Assembly (NCBI GenBank): GCA_001724265.1
Contig: MEDY01000340.1
Coordinates: 1 to 32,487 of the forward strand
Length of the DNA: 32,487 bases
Source: Rhizaria sp. SCN 62-66
Taxonomy: Eukaryota > Rhizaria, unplaced
Direction of reading: 5' to 3'
Below the pieces are notes generated by a model. The model saw only the letters and a program-made list of their open reading frames with translations. It did no database searches and was not told the DNA's origin. Positions 18,062 to 28,466 of the stretch are shown piece by piece. Numbering within the stretch: the stretch's first letter is position 1; each line of letters opens with the position of its first letter. Position numbers and translations under genes: made by a program.

Positions 18062-20011
18062 AGAAAGAGGAGAGAGGTGATCTGAAAAGTCGATTTGAGG
18101 CAGATGCCTCCGTGTTATTTGGAGCGTCCATCTCTCAATGGCCAGCGATGATGCTGTGAATGATTGATTCGATTCGAGTGAGGTGAGCATTGATTCCGTT
18201 CAACATAGAGATGTATCTTGCATATGTACCAACGCAACCATACGCATGTGGAGCCTATACGACTTTAAATTGTCCGAATCCATCTGCCCTGGCGTCACAC
18301 GAAAGTCCTTGGTCAGGCATGTTCGTCGCTATCAGTGAGGATGTGCCTTATATACAGCATGTCGGACGAGCTCACGATGTCTGTCCGCGTTTCTGTATTG
18401 TTTTAGCATTTCTATTCTTTCTTTCCCTGATTTAACATCTCCAACACGAATCTATATCGTGTCAAATGCAATTTCTGATCCTCGTATTGACGTTATTTCA
18501 TTTAAAGTCGTGCTTAATCACCTTATCATGGAAGGTTAATACAGTTTAAGCAAGTTTATGAGTTATATCAGAATGTTTTTGATCATATATTGCGTAATCA
18601 TTTGTGTATGACCTCATACTGACTGTAATATTTGCATTTTTCTACAAGTTAAAAAGCCTCGCCGGAAAAAATCTCAGCTATTTATAAGCTATAAAATTAA
18701 AATCTTGAACTTAATCGTCTTGGTAAGATTTATCAAAGAATTCCTTTATCTCATTTTCTGACAGTCACCATACACAGTTGTTGTTTTTTATTCTGTGATA
18801 TCTGTCATCAAACACACATCCCGACTTATCGTGGCATGTCCGACGATAAACGGGGGAAACACACCTCTACAGTCAGAGGGGCACTGAAGAGCAGCTTGGG
18901 ACCTGCTACATCATTTGATGCTTTGAGGACAAAAACCGAGTTCGAGGACGAACGTTTTAAGATTAAACACTATGTGATATATCGAATTAAGCAATATCTA
19001 CGTCTGTAGCGTGTCTAAACTAGTTCTGTCTATCGCAAAAACAACATGCAATGTTGCAGGCGCGTTTTCATTCATGGGATGCCAAAAAGCAATAACGTAC
19101 ACGCGTTAACATTGTTTTCATTTGTCTGTCTGTGTTTTACAAAATCTTATGCTTGGAATGAGACAATAAGACCTTGGTCGACACGAGTTCGTTTTAATAT
19201 CTTAATTGATTACAAAAGTAGTGTGTATTCTGACTGACTAAGCGCGGACAGCAAAGTCGACAATCGAGCTAAGCACAGCAGCATGTGATACAGAAGAGTG
19301 AGCGCAGCTTAGTTGGCAACCAACCATTTCCCCCTAACTTAAACCCTAAACCCAGCCAGTCAGTCAGTCAAAGAACCAGTCATGTGGTGTCCAAGGTCAC
19401 AAATCAAGTCAAGTCAAGTTATTGAATCGAGCTGAGTGTAATCCACAGAGAGTGTCCTGAAGTGCTGCCGAAACTAGAGCACTGTGGTATCATCAAACTG
19501 GGATTACGTCCATCAGATCAATCCAATAGTGTCAGAGACAGTGAGTGTGTGAATGTGTTGGTTGAGACTAAAACAAAGCAAGATATACAGAAACAGGAAC
19601 GGATACAGAAACGGATACAGAGCGGGCGGGGGCAGTGATCGCACTGAGCGTTGCAGAGCCCCCTGCGGCACGCAAAAGACTCACGGGATAAAACTAGGCA
19701 GACAAACAAAATATAAAAGAACTCTAAGTGAAAAAAATGAACAATGATATGAAAACACGAGAGATAAAAAGAACCAGAACAAAAGCAGGAAGGGGAAGAA
19801 AGAAAGAAAAACAAAAACATACACACGAGACAAGTTGGGAGGGGTTCCTGTTACGAACGAAATAAAACACGGCATGGCACGAAGCATGAAAACATCGATG
19901 CAAGTGTGTTGTTGACAGAATTGATAAAACGAAGGAAAACTAAACCAGCAAAGGAAACAGAGTTTTTTTAAACATAAAAAGGAACACAGGTGATGTAAAA
20001 ACCAGGAGTTT

Positions 20012-20040
20012 GAGTGTGTGTGTGTGTGAGTGATTGTGTG
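20012..20040. repeat. GT microsatellite
   Basis: Interrupted (TG)n run in the purine/GT-rich region downstream of the AGC kinase gene. A second, (AG)5(TG)5, lies at 20401-20421. Confidence 0.8.
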
Positions 20041-20400
20041 TGAACAACATTGTGTGTGAGGGGCGGGCGAGCAACAAACAGGACATCAGACTGACGGAAG
20101 CAGCTGAATTGCGAGTTGAATCAAAGGGGGAGTTGGTTGCATGTGCGTGTGGATGTGGATGCGGTGGCATTGTAGGGGATTGTTATTGTTGTTAAGCAAG
20201 ACGGGAGAAGTTACGATTAAAAGCCATGATTAAAACAACAAACGACGGTAGTGTGTGATTAAAGCGTGACATGTGAGTCTGTGAATTGGTGTCAGGAGCG
20301 TGGAGGGATGTCTGTGCATTGACACGACACAGAAAGTGTGAAATGTACGAAGAGTGTGATGTCGTGTTTACGCATGCAGCAGATGTGCACAGTGTGAATG

Positions 20401-20421
20401 AGAGAGAGAGTGTGTGTGTGT
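20401..20421. repeat. Compound AG/TG microsatellite
   Basis: Uninterrupted AG repeats pass directly into TG repeats. Located in the likely 3' UTR or spacer of the AGC kinase gene. Confidence 0.85.
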
Positions 20422-21109
20422 TACATTAGCGGACACTGCACAATGGCATAGCATACAAAACACTTCAAGAAACAACTGTGTGCGGGGCATACATACACGG
20501 GAAAAACACACGGACATATCACGCAATATAACACTTGTTGTTGTGGGAGAATAATGATGGGAGAGAAATGAAACGTTTAGGATCAAAGAGATTCGTAATA
20601 ATGAGGCAATAATCTGACAAAACTGAACACTGTGTGGTCAATTTGCGAGGGCCAATTACACTCACCCACCCCGTTTGTTACAAAACAAACCGAAGCGGGG
20701 GAAGGGAATGGAGGCAAATGACTGGTGACGTCGTCTGAAGCAGTGACAACTGCACAAGAAGTGCGGGTGTTGTTGCCAGAGCCAGAACCACCGAAACAGT
20801 GAGTGGCAAAGACGGACAATGACGCGATCGATGAAGACGCGGAGTGGTGAGAGAAACAGAGACAGCCGACAGACAGGGGAATGCAAAGGGGGATTCTCGA
20901 TGAGACCACAAAGAAAAAAGAAAAAAGTCGTCAAAAGGGGGATGTTGACGTTGCGACACGTTTAGAGACTCAAAACAATAGAAACAGGAGCAGCGAACAA
21001 ACATAAACGAAAAATCACAAGAGACACTGTCATGAAACAGCATTTCAAAGAAAAAGATAAAGAGGTAACAAAATAGCAGAAACGAGAAGAAGAAAAAAAC
21101 ACTGTTGAT

Positions 21110-22178
21110 TTACTCACTGCCGCCGAAAGCAGGTTGTGCCGGGACAGGGGTAACTCCAGCGTTTGAGCTGGCATTGCTGTCTCCCCGCCTCAGACCCCTG
21201 CGCTGGGGTGTCGGGGACAGCCGGTCAGCGCCAGACCCGCCGCCGCCGCCCACGGTCACACTCTGACTCTGGGGCTGACCGGTGGTGGGGGCGAGAGATA
21301 GACCCTGGATCTGCCGGCCCAGTGAGAACGAGAACCTCGGAGTGTCCTCCGTGCCATTGTTGTTGCTGCTATAAACACCATTACCACTGCCAACACCCTA
21401 GCCATTGATATTATTTGCATTTGCATTTGCGTTGTTGTTGTTATTAGGGTTTGAGTTGTTACTGTGCGAGTTTGAGCTTGCCCGGGGTGTCATCGTCAGC
21501 GGCGGCAGCATCGCAGGCGAGTTGCTGTGTTGCTGCAGCTGTACCTGCGCTGCCGAGGGAGCGGATGGATGCATTTCGACCAAGGACACGCCTGCGAGAC
21601 CGGCCAGCGGGAGCTTCGACCCCTTGGGCGACGGGGGGACTGACAGAGCAGTGCCACTGGCACTATTGTTACCAACAGTGGCGGCAGCGGCGGCAGAGGA
21701 AGTGAGGGGGATTTGCCCGTTCGTGGTCATACTGCGGCGAAACTGCGGAGTCGAGCTTCCTTGTTGCTGCTGTTGAGGCTGTGGCTGCGGTCCGGGGCCA
21801 CTGGTCGCGGTAAGGGAGACTGTGAGCCCTGATCCAGGGATGCCACCAACTGAGGGGTTGCTGTTGTTGGAGGCTCCGTGCGAGGGTGATTTGTGGCCAG
21901 AACCTGTGGGACGGGTGCGGGACGCGAGCGTGCTGTCCACGGTCAAGGCTGAGCTTGATCCGGCACGGTGTAGTGGAGCCTGTTGGCCTAGCTGCAACTG
22001 CTGCTGCTGTTGTTGTTGTTGTTGTTGCTGTTGTTGATAGTCGCCGCCGGCGGTCGGGCCGAGTGAGAAACCCGACGGCTGCTGCTGTTGCTGCATCTGC
22101 TGCATTTGTTGCTGCTGCATGTACTGTTGCTGCTGAGCGTGCGACGGTGACGCCGATGCTCCTAGCCCAGGGCTAAAA

Positions 22179-22216
<38 letters not shown>

Positions 22217-25200
22217 CTGCATCGCGAGTGAGACTGAGAGCCGCCCCTGGGACGACTGGCGCTGATGGTGCCCCTGCCCCTGCCCTTGGTACTGCTGCTG
22301 CTGTTGTTGATACTGCTGCTGCTGATGCTGCTGGAACTGGTTACTCGAGGACATGGCCGCTGCCGAGAGGATCGCGTCCCGGCCCCGGCGCGGGGACGGC
22401 GCTGACGGAACCATACTTCCCCCACCACCGTTAGTAGCATTAACACTCACATTATAGCCGGTATTGGGGTTGCCATTGAGGTTGTTGTTTGTGCTCACGT
22501 TCATGTTTGGACTGCTGCCCGAGGGGCCCAGCGGCGGAGACGGCATATGCGGCGACGGCGACGGGGACCTCTGCATCGTATTCACACCACCCACATTGCC
22601 ACTTCCAGTCAAACCACCGCCGACCAGAGGGGCGTTGTTGGCGCCAGTGCGGACCGACCGGGAGGAGTTGCTGATGACCGAGGGGGCACGTCCCTGTCCC
22701 TGCGCGGGCACGTACAGACGCATCCCATCGCGCGTGAGGCCAGACATCGCGTCCCCGGCCAGTGAGCCGCCGCCGTGCTGAGACCCTGCGGCGGAGCTGG
22801 TCGGCGAGTGCATGACCGAGGGAGCGGGGGAGTAGACCGACGCCGCCGGTGATCCGACAGGGGAGTAGTCGTACGCCGACGCGAGAGCTGAGCAGCGGAG
22901 CATGTTGGCACGCGTGGAGCCCAAGGCCTTGAACAACACGTGTTCTTGGGACACCTGCGCGCCTTCCAGCGACGGCTCGCGGGCGCGGCGGGAGGTTTCG
23001 AGACCGGCATCGTAGGCCGCCGCCGAGAGAGGCATCTGCTGCTGCTGGCCTTGCCCATACTGTTGTTGCTGCTGCTGACCGTAATACTGCCCACCACCGT
23101 AGTTCGTAGCGCCGGTTGCAGTGTCGACGTCTCCCAGCGCAGCGTAGTCAAACTCGTAGAAAAGCGGCTGCAGCTTGGGCGGCATCAACGGCGCCGGGGC
23201 ATCGTCATCCTCGCCACCCCCACCCTGCTGTTGCTGCTGCTGGGCCTGGGCCTGAGCTTGTTGGGCGGCGGCGATGGCGGCGGGGGAGCCTGGGGGGTGG
23301 GCGTTGATCGCGGCCTGCGCCTGCGCCTGCTGCTGCTGCTGCTGCTGGGAGGGGGGTGCGACGTACCTGTAGTTCTTGAACCCCTTCTGCGACGTGGGGA
23401 GGTTGGGGAAACACTTGTTCATGTACGCCGCGCGCTCGGCTTGCGGAATGGGCGGGAAAGGGGCCGGGCCACGGCGGTGTTCAATGGCCTCCCAGTCCAA
23501 CGACGCGAACCAGGGGTGGGATTTGACGGCGTTCCAGTGGAAATTGGTGTCGCTGTCGATCTCGTCCAGAGTGCGGGCAGCCCAGCCGTCCTTTTGCTTC
23601 AGACCGGGGGGACCGGAGGTGGCCGTGGGGGCCGGTGACGGGGACGGCTGAGCGCCGGGCCCCGGGGACGCCGCTGGAGAGCGCAGAGAGCCGCCGCCCC
23701 CCGCCCCGTTGTTAGGGACGCCAGGAACGGCGAAACGCGGGGAATCGACCGACATCACACCGTTATTGCCGTTGTTGCCGCCGAGGCCGGTTTGAGAGCC
23801 AGCGATGGAGTAGGCGTTGTTGGATGCGTTGCTGTTTGAGCGCGGACCAAGCTGCCTCACCTGGCCCTGCTGCTGCTGCTGCGACTGTGAGAGGCTCAGA
23901 GGAATCGACGCCTGGGGCAAGTGTAAGTGCCGCGTGCGGGGGCCGGGCGGGGTGTAGGTGATCACACCGTCCCCGTCCAAGTTCGCCGGCCAGTCTGTGT
24001 GACGGAAAAACTGGTGTGAGTAAGGGAAGTCGCTCAATAGTGTCGAGGCAGGGACACACGCGCCGGGCACCGGGAGCAGTTTACCCGCCTCGTCAGTATC
24101 GCCCGGCTGCGGCAGGTCGTGGAAGGGTAAGTGCCAGCCCTAAGTAGCCGCCTGGAGGAGTTGGCTGCGGTGGGCATCGAGGAGAGTGAACTGGCCGGGG
24201 TAGTGGGCTGCGGTGCCGAAGACGCCGCGGCTCGGGCTCGGGGTGCTCGGGACGACTTCCACGGTGATGGGCCCAGCTGCAGTGGTCGTAGTAACCAGTG
24301 TATGTGCCAACACGACCCCGGCGGCGGCGGCGGCGAGCGCGGCTGCCTGATCCAGATCCTCCAGTGAGTCCACCTCCGGCACAGTGAGCGAGCGCCCCTT
24401 CCGGACAAGCTCGGCACAGGCCTCACATCGGCATCCGGCGCAAGCGGGGCAGCCGCAGGGCACGGCGACCGGGATGGCGCGCGGGGCCAGGACCGCATGA
24501 GGCCCAGCGGCGGTGGCCACGGCGGCGAGGTTGTCGTTCATCGGGGCGGTACACGCAACCTGGTAGACGGGGACAGCGGAGAAACCCTCGAGGTTCAGAG
24601 CGCGGGCGGCGCGTTGAACGGCTTGCTGCGCTGAGGAGGCCGGCCCGGCGACGGCAGCAGGGATGGAGCGGTCGCTGCCGGCGCCGGCGCCGAGCGCGGC
24701 GGGGAAAGTGGGGGAGACCTGCTGCAGAGGAACATCGGTCGCCGGGTGGATGTGGTATATCTGGGCCATGCCGGGCACGTTCCCGTACCCGCGCACGTGG
24801 CCGTGGCCGATCCAGTGGCCCTCATCGGCGACAGCGACGGGGACCTTGACCGCGGTGAAGGTGTGGGGGAGAGCGCGGTCTAAGTGCGGGGGCAGGCCGA
24901 CGGAGAAGGCGGGCGGCCCCTGATAGTACTGCTGCTGCTGCTGCTGTTGCTGCATATGCTGCTGGTATTGGCCGTTGTTGATGTTGTTGTTGTGACAAGG
25001 GCAGGCGCATGAGCCCATCAAGTCAGGCCCGGGGCTGCGGGCGCCATCATCATCGCACGACCACAACATACGCTGCTGCTGCTGCTGCTGCTGACCGTTG
25101 GCTGTGACGCCGCTGCCGCCACGGCGAGGAGACGGCTGGGCCGCGATGTTGCTGTTGTTGTGGCCGCCGTGGAGACTCTGGGCGTGACCGGTGTTGCTGC

Positions 25201-26999
25201 CGGTGAAGTTGCCGTTGTTGCCGTTGGCGCCGAGGCCGAGAGCTGGGTCCTCCTCCTGAGTGGTGTGCGCGAGCCCGGGGGTCATCGAGGCACGCAGGGG
25301 AGGCCCGCCCGTGACAGAGCCAGACCCAGTGACGCCGAGACCGCTGAGGCCGCCGCCAGGAGTGTAGGGCGTGGCGAAACCACTGTTGGCGTAGCCGCCG
25401 CCGCTGTTGTTATGCCCCCCAGTGCAGCCACAGCTGCGGCACACGCCACCGGCTGTGGTAACCCCCAGATCAACCATGCCGGAAAACCCGCTGTTGGTGA
25501 GAGGTGGGTACACGCGGGGCGGGGCTGGGGCAGTGAAGTCGTTGTGGGGCAGACCGAGACGAACGCAGCGTTCAACCATGCGCATGCAGCTGAGTTCGCA
25601 GCCCAACCGGTCACAGGGGTTGGGTAAGGTGAGCCGCCGGATGAGGTCTTTGAATTCGCGGCTGAGGCGTGCGTTGGTTTTGAGGTCGTTGGGCGTGTTG
25701 GGGACGCCGGGGTGCAGGGACTGGGCCTTGCGGCGGCCGGTCACCATCTCGTACAGGGTTATTCCAAGGGAGTAAAAGTCGCAGGAGAAATCGTAGGCGT
25801 GGCCCGCGGCGGCTTCAGGAGACCGGTAGCCGCGGGTGCCGCCGCGGCCGACGATCGAGTAATGGTGGTCCTCCTCCAGCGGGCGGCAGAGGCCGTAATC
25901 GGTGACGGCGATGTGCCCGTCAGCGTCGATGAGCAGGTTGAGCGGCTTGATATCACGGTAAACGTAGAAGAGAGAGTGGATATGCTCCATCGCGAGGATG
26001 ATCTCGGCCGCACACAGCCGCACGATGTCCTCGGAGAGCCGTTGGGACGCCATGAGAGCCGAGTGGACATCGCCGCCGGTGTAGCAGGGCATGACGAGGA
26101 TGAGCTCTTCGCGTGTCTGGAAGGCGTGGAGGAGACGGACGACGTAGGGGGAGTGGGAGGCAACCATGACGGCACGTTCCATCCACAGCATCTATTGCAA
26201 CACAGCAGCAAAAGCAAGAGCAACAGCGCAAAAAGCAAAGCGAAAGAGAGAGAGGGGAGCAGAGGAGAAAGTTGAAGAAAGGTGAGGTTGGCAGAGGCGG
26301 ACATTCGGGATACAGCCAGAAAGGGTTTTTTGGGGAGAGGAAGAGAGTATAAGAGATAGAAATAAGTTGTTTTGTTTGCAAGCAAAGGTGACGTACGAGA
26401 GCGGAGGTTTTATCGGCCTCACAGATCGAGCGCTCGGCGAGTTGGGCATCGGTTAACCCTTCAGGTCCCTGTTGTGCCCGGTCAAGACCGAGCAAGCGTG
26501 CCTTGTTGATGCGCTTGACGGCAACGAGAGAGGAGAAATCGGGAACGCCCTTAGACTTTTCGCTAAGGCGGAGAGCGGCCTGGACGCGACCAAAGCCGCC
26601 GCGGCCGAGGGTCTGGGACGGGGGAAAAAGGGGAAAGGAAGCGGGAATGGAGCGGTGACAAGGGAAAGCATGTGCGGTAAGAATGGGACATAGAAAATGA
26701 CGAAAAGAGTCATGAAAAACAAAAGAGGAGAAAATCTGGCCGGGCTAATAAGGTATATGCGTAGTCTAAGTATCTGGTTATGGCATATTCGTCGAATAAG
26801 GAAGGGATCAAAGGCAAGAAAAGCCTTGTTTAGGTGGTGTGGAGGTGCTATGAACCACTAGTTAGTTTAGCTTCGATCACAGCACTCACAAACATCGAAA
26901 GGGACGGGAGTAAACCGGCAGTAAAGAAAAGTAACGTACCTTTCCGAGAAGGAAAGAGTCCAGGGAGATCTCCTGTGGTTGTGAAGCGCACAACCCCAT
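21110..26999 (-). CDS. AGC-group (GRK-like) Ser/Thr kinase with a large internal insertion and two in-frame TAG codons
   Basis: Three exons: 26940-26999, 26397-26612 and 21110-26191, all joined in phase 0, 1785 codons before TAA if both TAGs are translated. The N-terminus MGLCAS is an N-myristoylation site with Cys4 available for palmitoylation, so membrane attachment is likely. Kinase motifs: GRGGFGRV (23-30), VAVK (K53), MERAVM in helix C (E97), YRDIKPLN (D172), DYG (D190), GTRGYRSPE, RLGC (287-290), HPWFASLDWEAIE (from 984), then FYEFDY (1103-1108), an AGC hydrophobic motif with Asp in place of the phospho-site. AAEIILAMEHIHS and RLGC match GRKs, and as in GRKs the activation loop lacks the PDK1-site Thr; no RGS domain is present. 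About 690 residues separate RLGC from HPWF. The tail is Gln/Asn/Ser-rich. TAG occurs at codons 776 and 1690. Confidence 0.87.
21398..21400 (-). other. In-frame TAG codon 2 of the AGC kinase gene
   Basis: On the minus strand the frame reads AAT-ATC-AAT-GGC-TAG-GGT-GTT-GGC and continues open for 95 codons to GAG-TAA at 21110. The Asn/Gly/Ser-rich composition is the same before (NANANNING) and after (GVGSGNGVYSSNNNG). There is no pyrimidine tract upstream, so this TAG does not look like a splice acceptor. Confidence 0.85.
24140..24142 (-). other. In-frame TAG codon 1 of the AGC kinase gene
   Basis: The frame reads CAG-GCG-GCT-ACT-TAG-GGC-TGG-CAC and continues open for 913 codons to the second TAG, without frame change. 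The downstream part carries the HPWF/LDW and FYEFDY elements that complete the kinase. CTACTTAG|GG could serve as a 3' splice site, but only with a phase-0 donor, and I found no convincing one upstream. Confidence 0.85.
26192..26396 (-). other. AGC kinase intron 2 (205 nt, phase 0)
   Basis: Starts GTACGTCACC after the codons for TSAL and ends GCAATAG directly before ATG-CTG-TGG. Splicing places the helix C segment MLWMERAVMVAS in line with the ATP-lobe exon, as a kinase fold requires. Confidence 0.9.
26613..26939 (-). other. AGC kinase intron 1 (327 nt, phase 0)
   Basis: Starts GTACGTTACT after the codons for LLGK and ends CCCCCGTCCCAG after a strong pyrimidine tract. Splicing joins SLDSFLLGK to TLGRGGFGRV, restoring a normal kinase glycine loop. 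Confidence 0.92.
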
Positions 27000-28466
27000 T
27001 AGCGTAGCGGTGCAATCGCAAGAAAGAACGCAGAGGCCACTCGAGTATACAAGTCGGGGTACGTCGAACGAAAAAAGAAGAGGGCTACGCAAAGAAAGCA
27101 AATGGGGATTCAAATTCCAAAGAATAATAGTTAGAAGGAACTAAATTGCAAGTCCTTTTAACCTGTTTGCCGTATTGACGGACAATCTGAACGTAAATGG
27201 AGGCAGAATGCAAAATTGGCCGAACGACGACTCCTCAGTCTCGATCGAATCGGCCCTCGCTCTCATCGGTAAGACGAGCCACGGAGTAATCCTTCTAGTG
27301 CGCAATCGACGTGTGTGGTGAACCTGGTAATTGATCCCATTTGAGCACGTTAAACTTTGTAGATTTGAATATTATTTCCAAGTATGCATAAAATGATGTG
27401 CATAGTTTGTTTGAGTGGTAGTGTTTAACAGCTGAAGCGTTGTATTGGAGATTGTTTTTAAAGAGGGGGTGGGGGACTAGACAAAGGCACTCTGTTGTCA
27501 GTCAGCCCCGTCACACAGCACCACAACGACTCGGATTCTGACTGAATCTAAAGTGGAGGGGAGAAGGGGACAAATGACGAACAAACAGCAGAGCGCAGGC
27601 AGGGTTAATGCTTCCTCTACACACGAGATATGCATTTCGGAAACGGTAACGCAAGAGAAACGACCAAGAAAGGAAGCCGTAACATGACACACAGTCGAGA
27701 GAGATGAAGAAGAAGAAAAAGAAAGAAAAAAGATGCACAAAGTGACGCGCAATGACAGCAGCGGGCGGGCGGCGGGGAGCAGTGTGGCTCAGCAGCAGCA
27801 GCAACACAGCAGAACACTGCAACGCACAGCAGACACACGCACACGCATCATACAGAGACATGTTATTGAGCACTATATACACACAGGTAGGGACACACTG
27901 AGGGTGAGTCATAGACGAGACTGTTAAGTGTTTCAAGTGAAGACATTGGAACTTGTAATTGTTGTTGTTGTTCGTTACATATTGGGGGTGTACAGAGTTT
28001 TTGCTCTCTTCTTGTCTTGTTTACGTAATTCTGACTTTGTTGTTTGTTCGATACTGAAATGTGGAATTATTCGAAATATGTTCATATTTTTCCTCGCGCT
28101 TGAGCTCCTCGAACACGCTATCATCTTTCACTTCGTCTTTTCTAATTCTCATATACATACACAAATCAACGCAGCACTCATTTGCAATACTCATCACTCA
28201 CACGCGCTCCACTCAACAGTCACGAACCATGTGTTAAGATAACACCCCGTGACAACAACAACTGAGAGAGAGAGAACGTAAAGTGATCGAGAGCAATGGT
28301 GGAATAATGGATGAAAGAAACAGATATTCCGCGCAGCGCAACAATCATGTAACTGAATACGCGAAATGAAGCTCAATAATTTAGTCTTAAGCTCTCATAA
28401 CAACGCAATCAATGACACGAAAGCGGCTGCAGCGGCGTCCACGTTCGCGTACAAACTGCTGCAGAC
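27000..28466. other. Intergenic region upstream of the AGC kinase
   Basis: About 1.5 kb between two minus-strand genes. The part near 27000-27450 is the probable AGC kinase promoter and leader. The part at 27480-28466 has A/G-rich tracts on the plus strand, consistent with a T-rich 3' UTR of the Cys-rich gene at 28467. A 37-codon open frame at 27208-27321 on the plus strand is too short to support. No RNA gene was seen. Confidence 0.55.

Larger units (their letters stand above)
18062..21109. other. Three-kilobase gene-free region between convergent genes
   Basis: The first few hundred bases are T-rich on the plus strand, as expected for the 3' UTR of the coiled-coil gene. From about 19530 to 21109 the plus strand is purine-rich, i.e. 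C/T-rich in the sense of the AGC kinase, so its 3' UTR may be unusually long. Contents: a telomere-like CCCTAAACCC patch at 19331-19353, (AG/TG)n microsatellites, and short GTCA and CAAGT repeats near 19355-19420. No coding sequence or RNA gene was recognised. Confidence 0.55.

Noticed and set aside
19331-19353. Interstitial telomere-like CCCTAA/CCCTAAA patch
   Set aside because: Only about two or three degenerate units; too short to claim a telomeric remnant.
21110-21118. GTGAGTAA at the AGC kinase stop, and GAGTAAGT or GCGTAAGT at both Cys-rich gene stops, read as splice donors
   Set aside because: RAD51, whose natural C-terminus is known, ends in the same GAG-TAA-G context, so these look like real stops. 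Verified donors here are GTACGT.
21398-21462. Intron GTAACA...CTAG removing the second TAG
   Set aside because: It would be 65 nt and shift the frame into an early TAA; no pyrimidine tract precedes the CTAG.
24140-25072. Intron from GTATGTTG (about 25070) to the TTAG at 24140 to explain the first TAG
   Set aside because: That donor is phase 1 and the acceptor is phase 0, so splicing would shift the frame away from HPWF. The removed sequence also looks coding.
27208-27321. Short plus-strand frame starting MQNWPNDDSS with an internal GGTAAGA donor-like site
   Set aside because: Only 37 codons, no matching downstream exon or family; it lies in the likely AGC kinase promoter.
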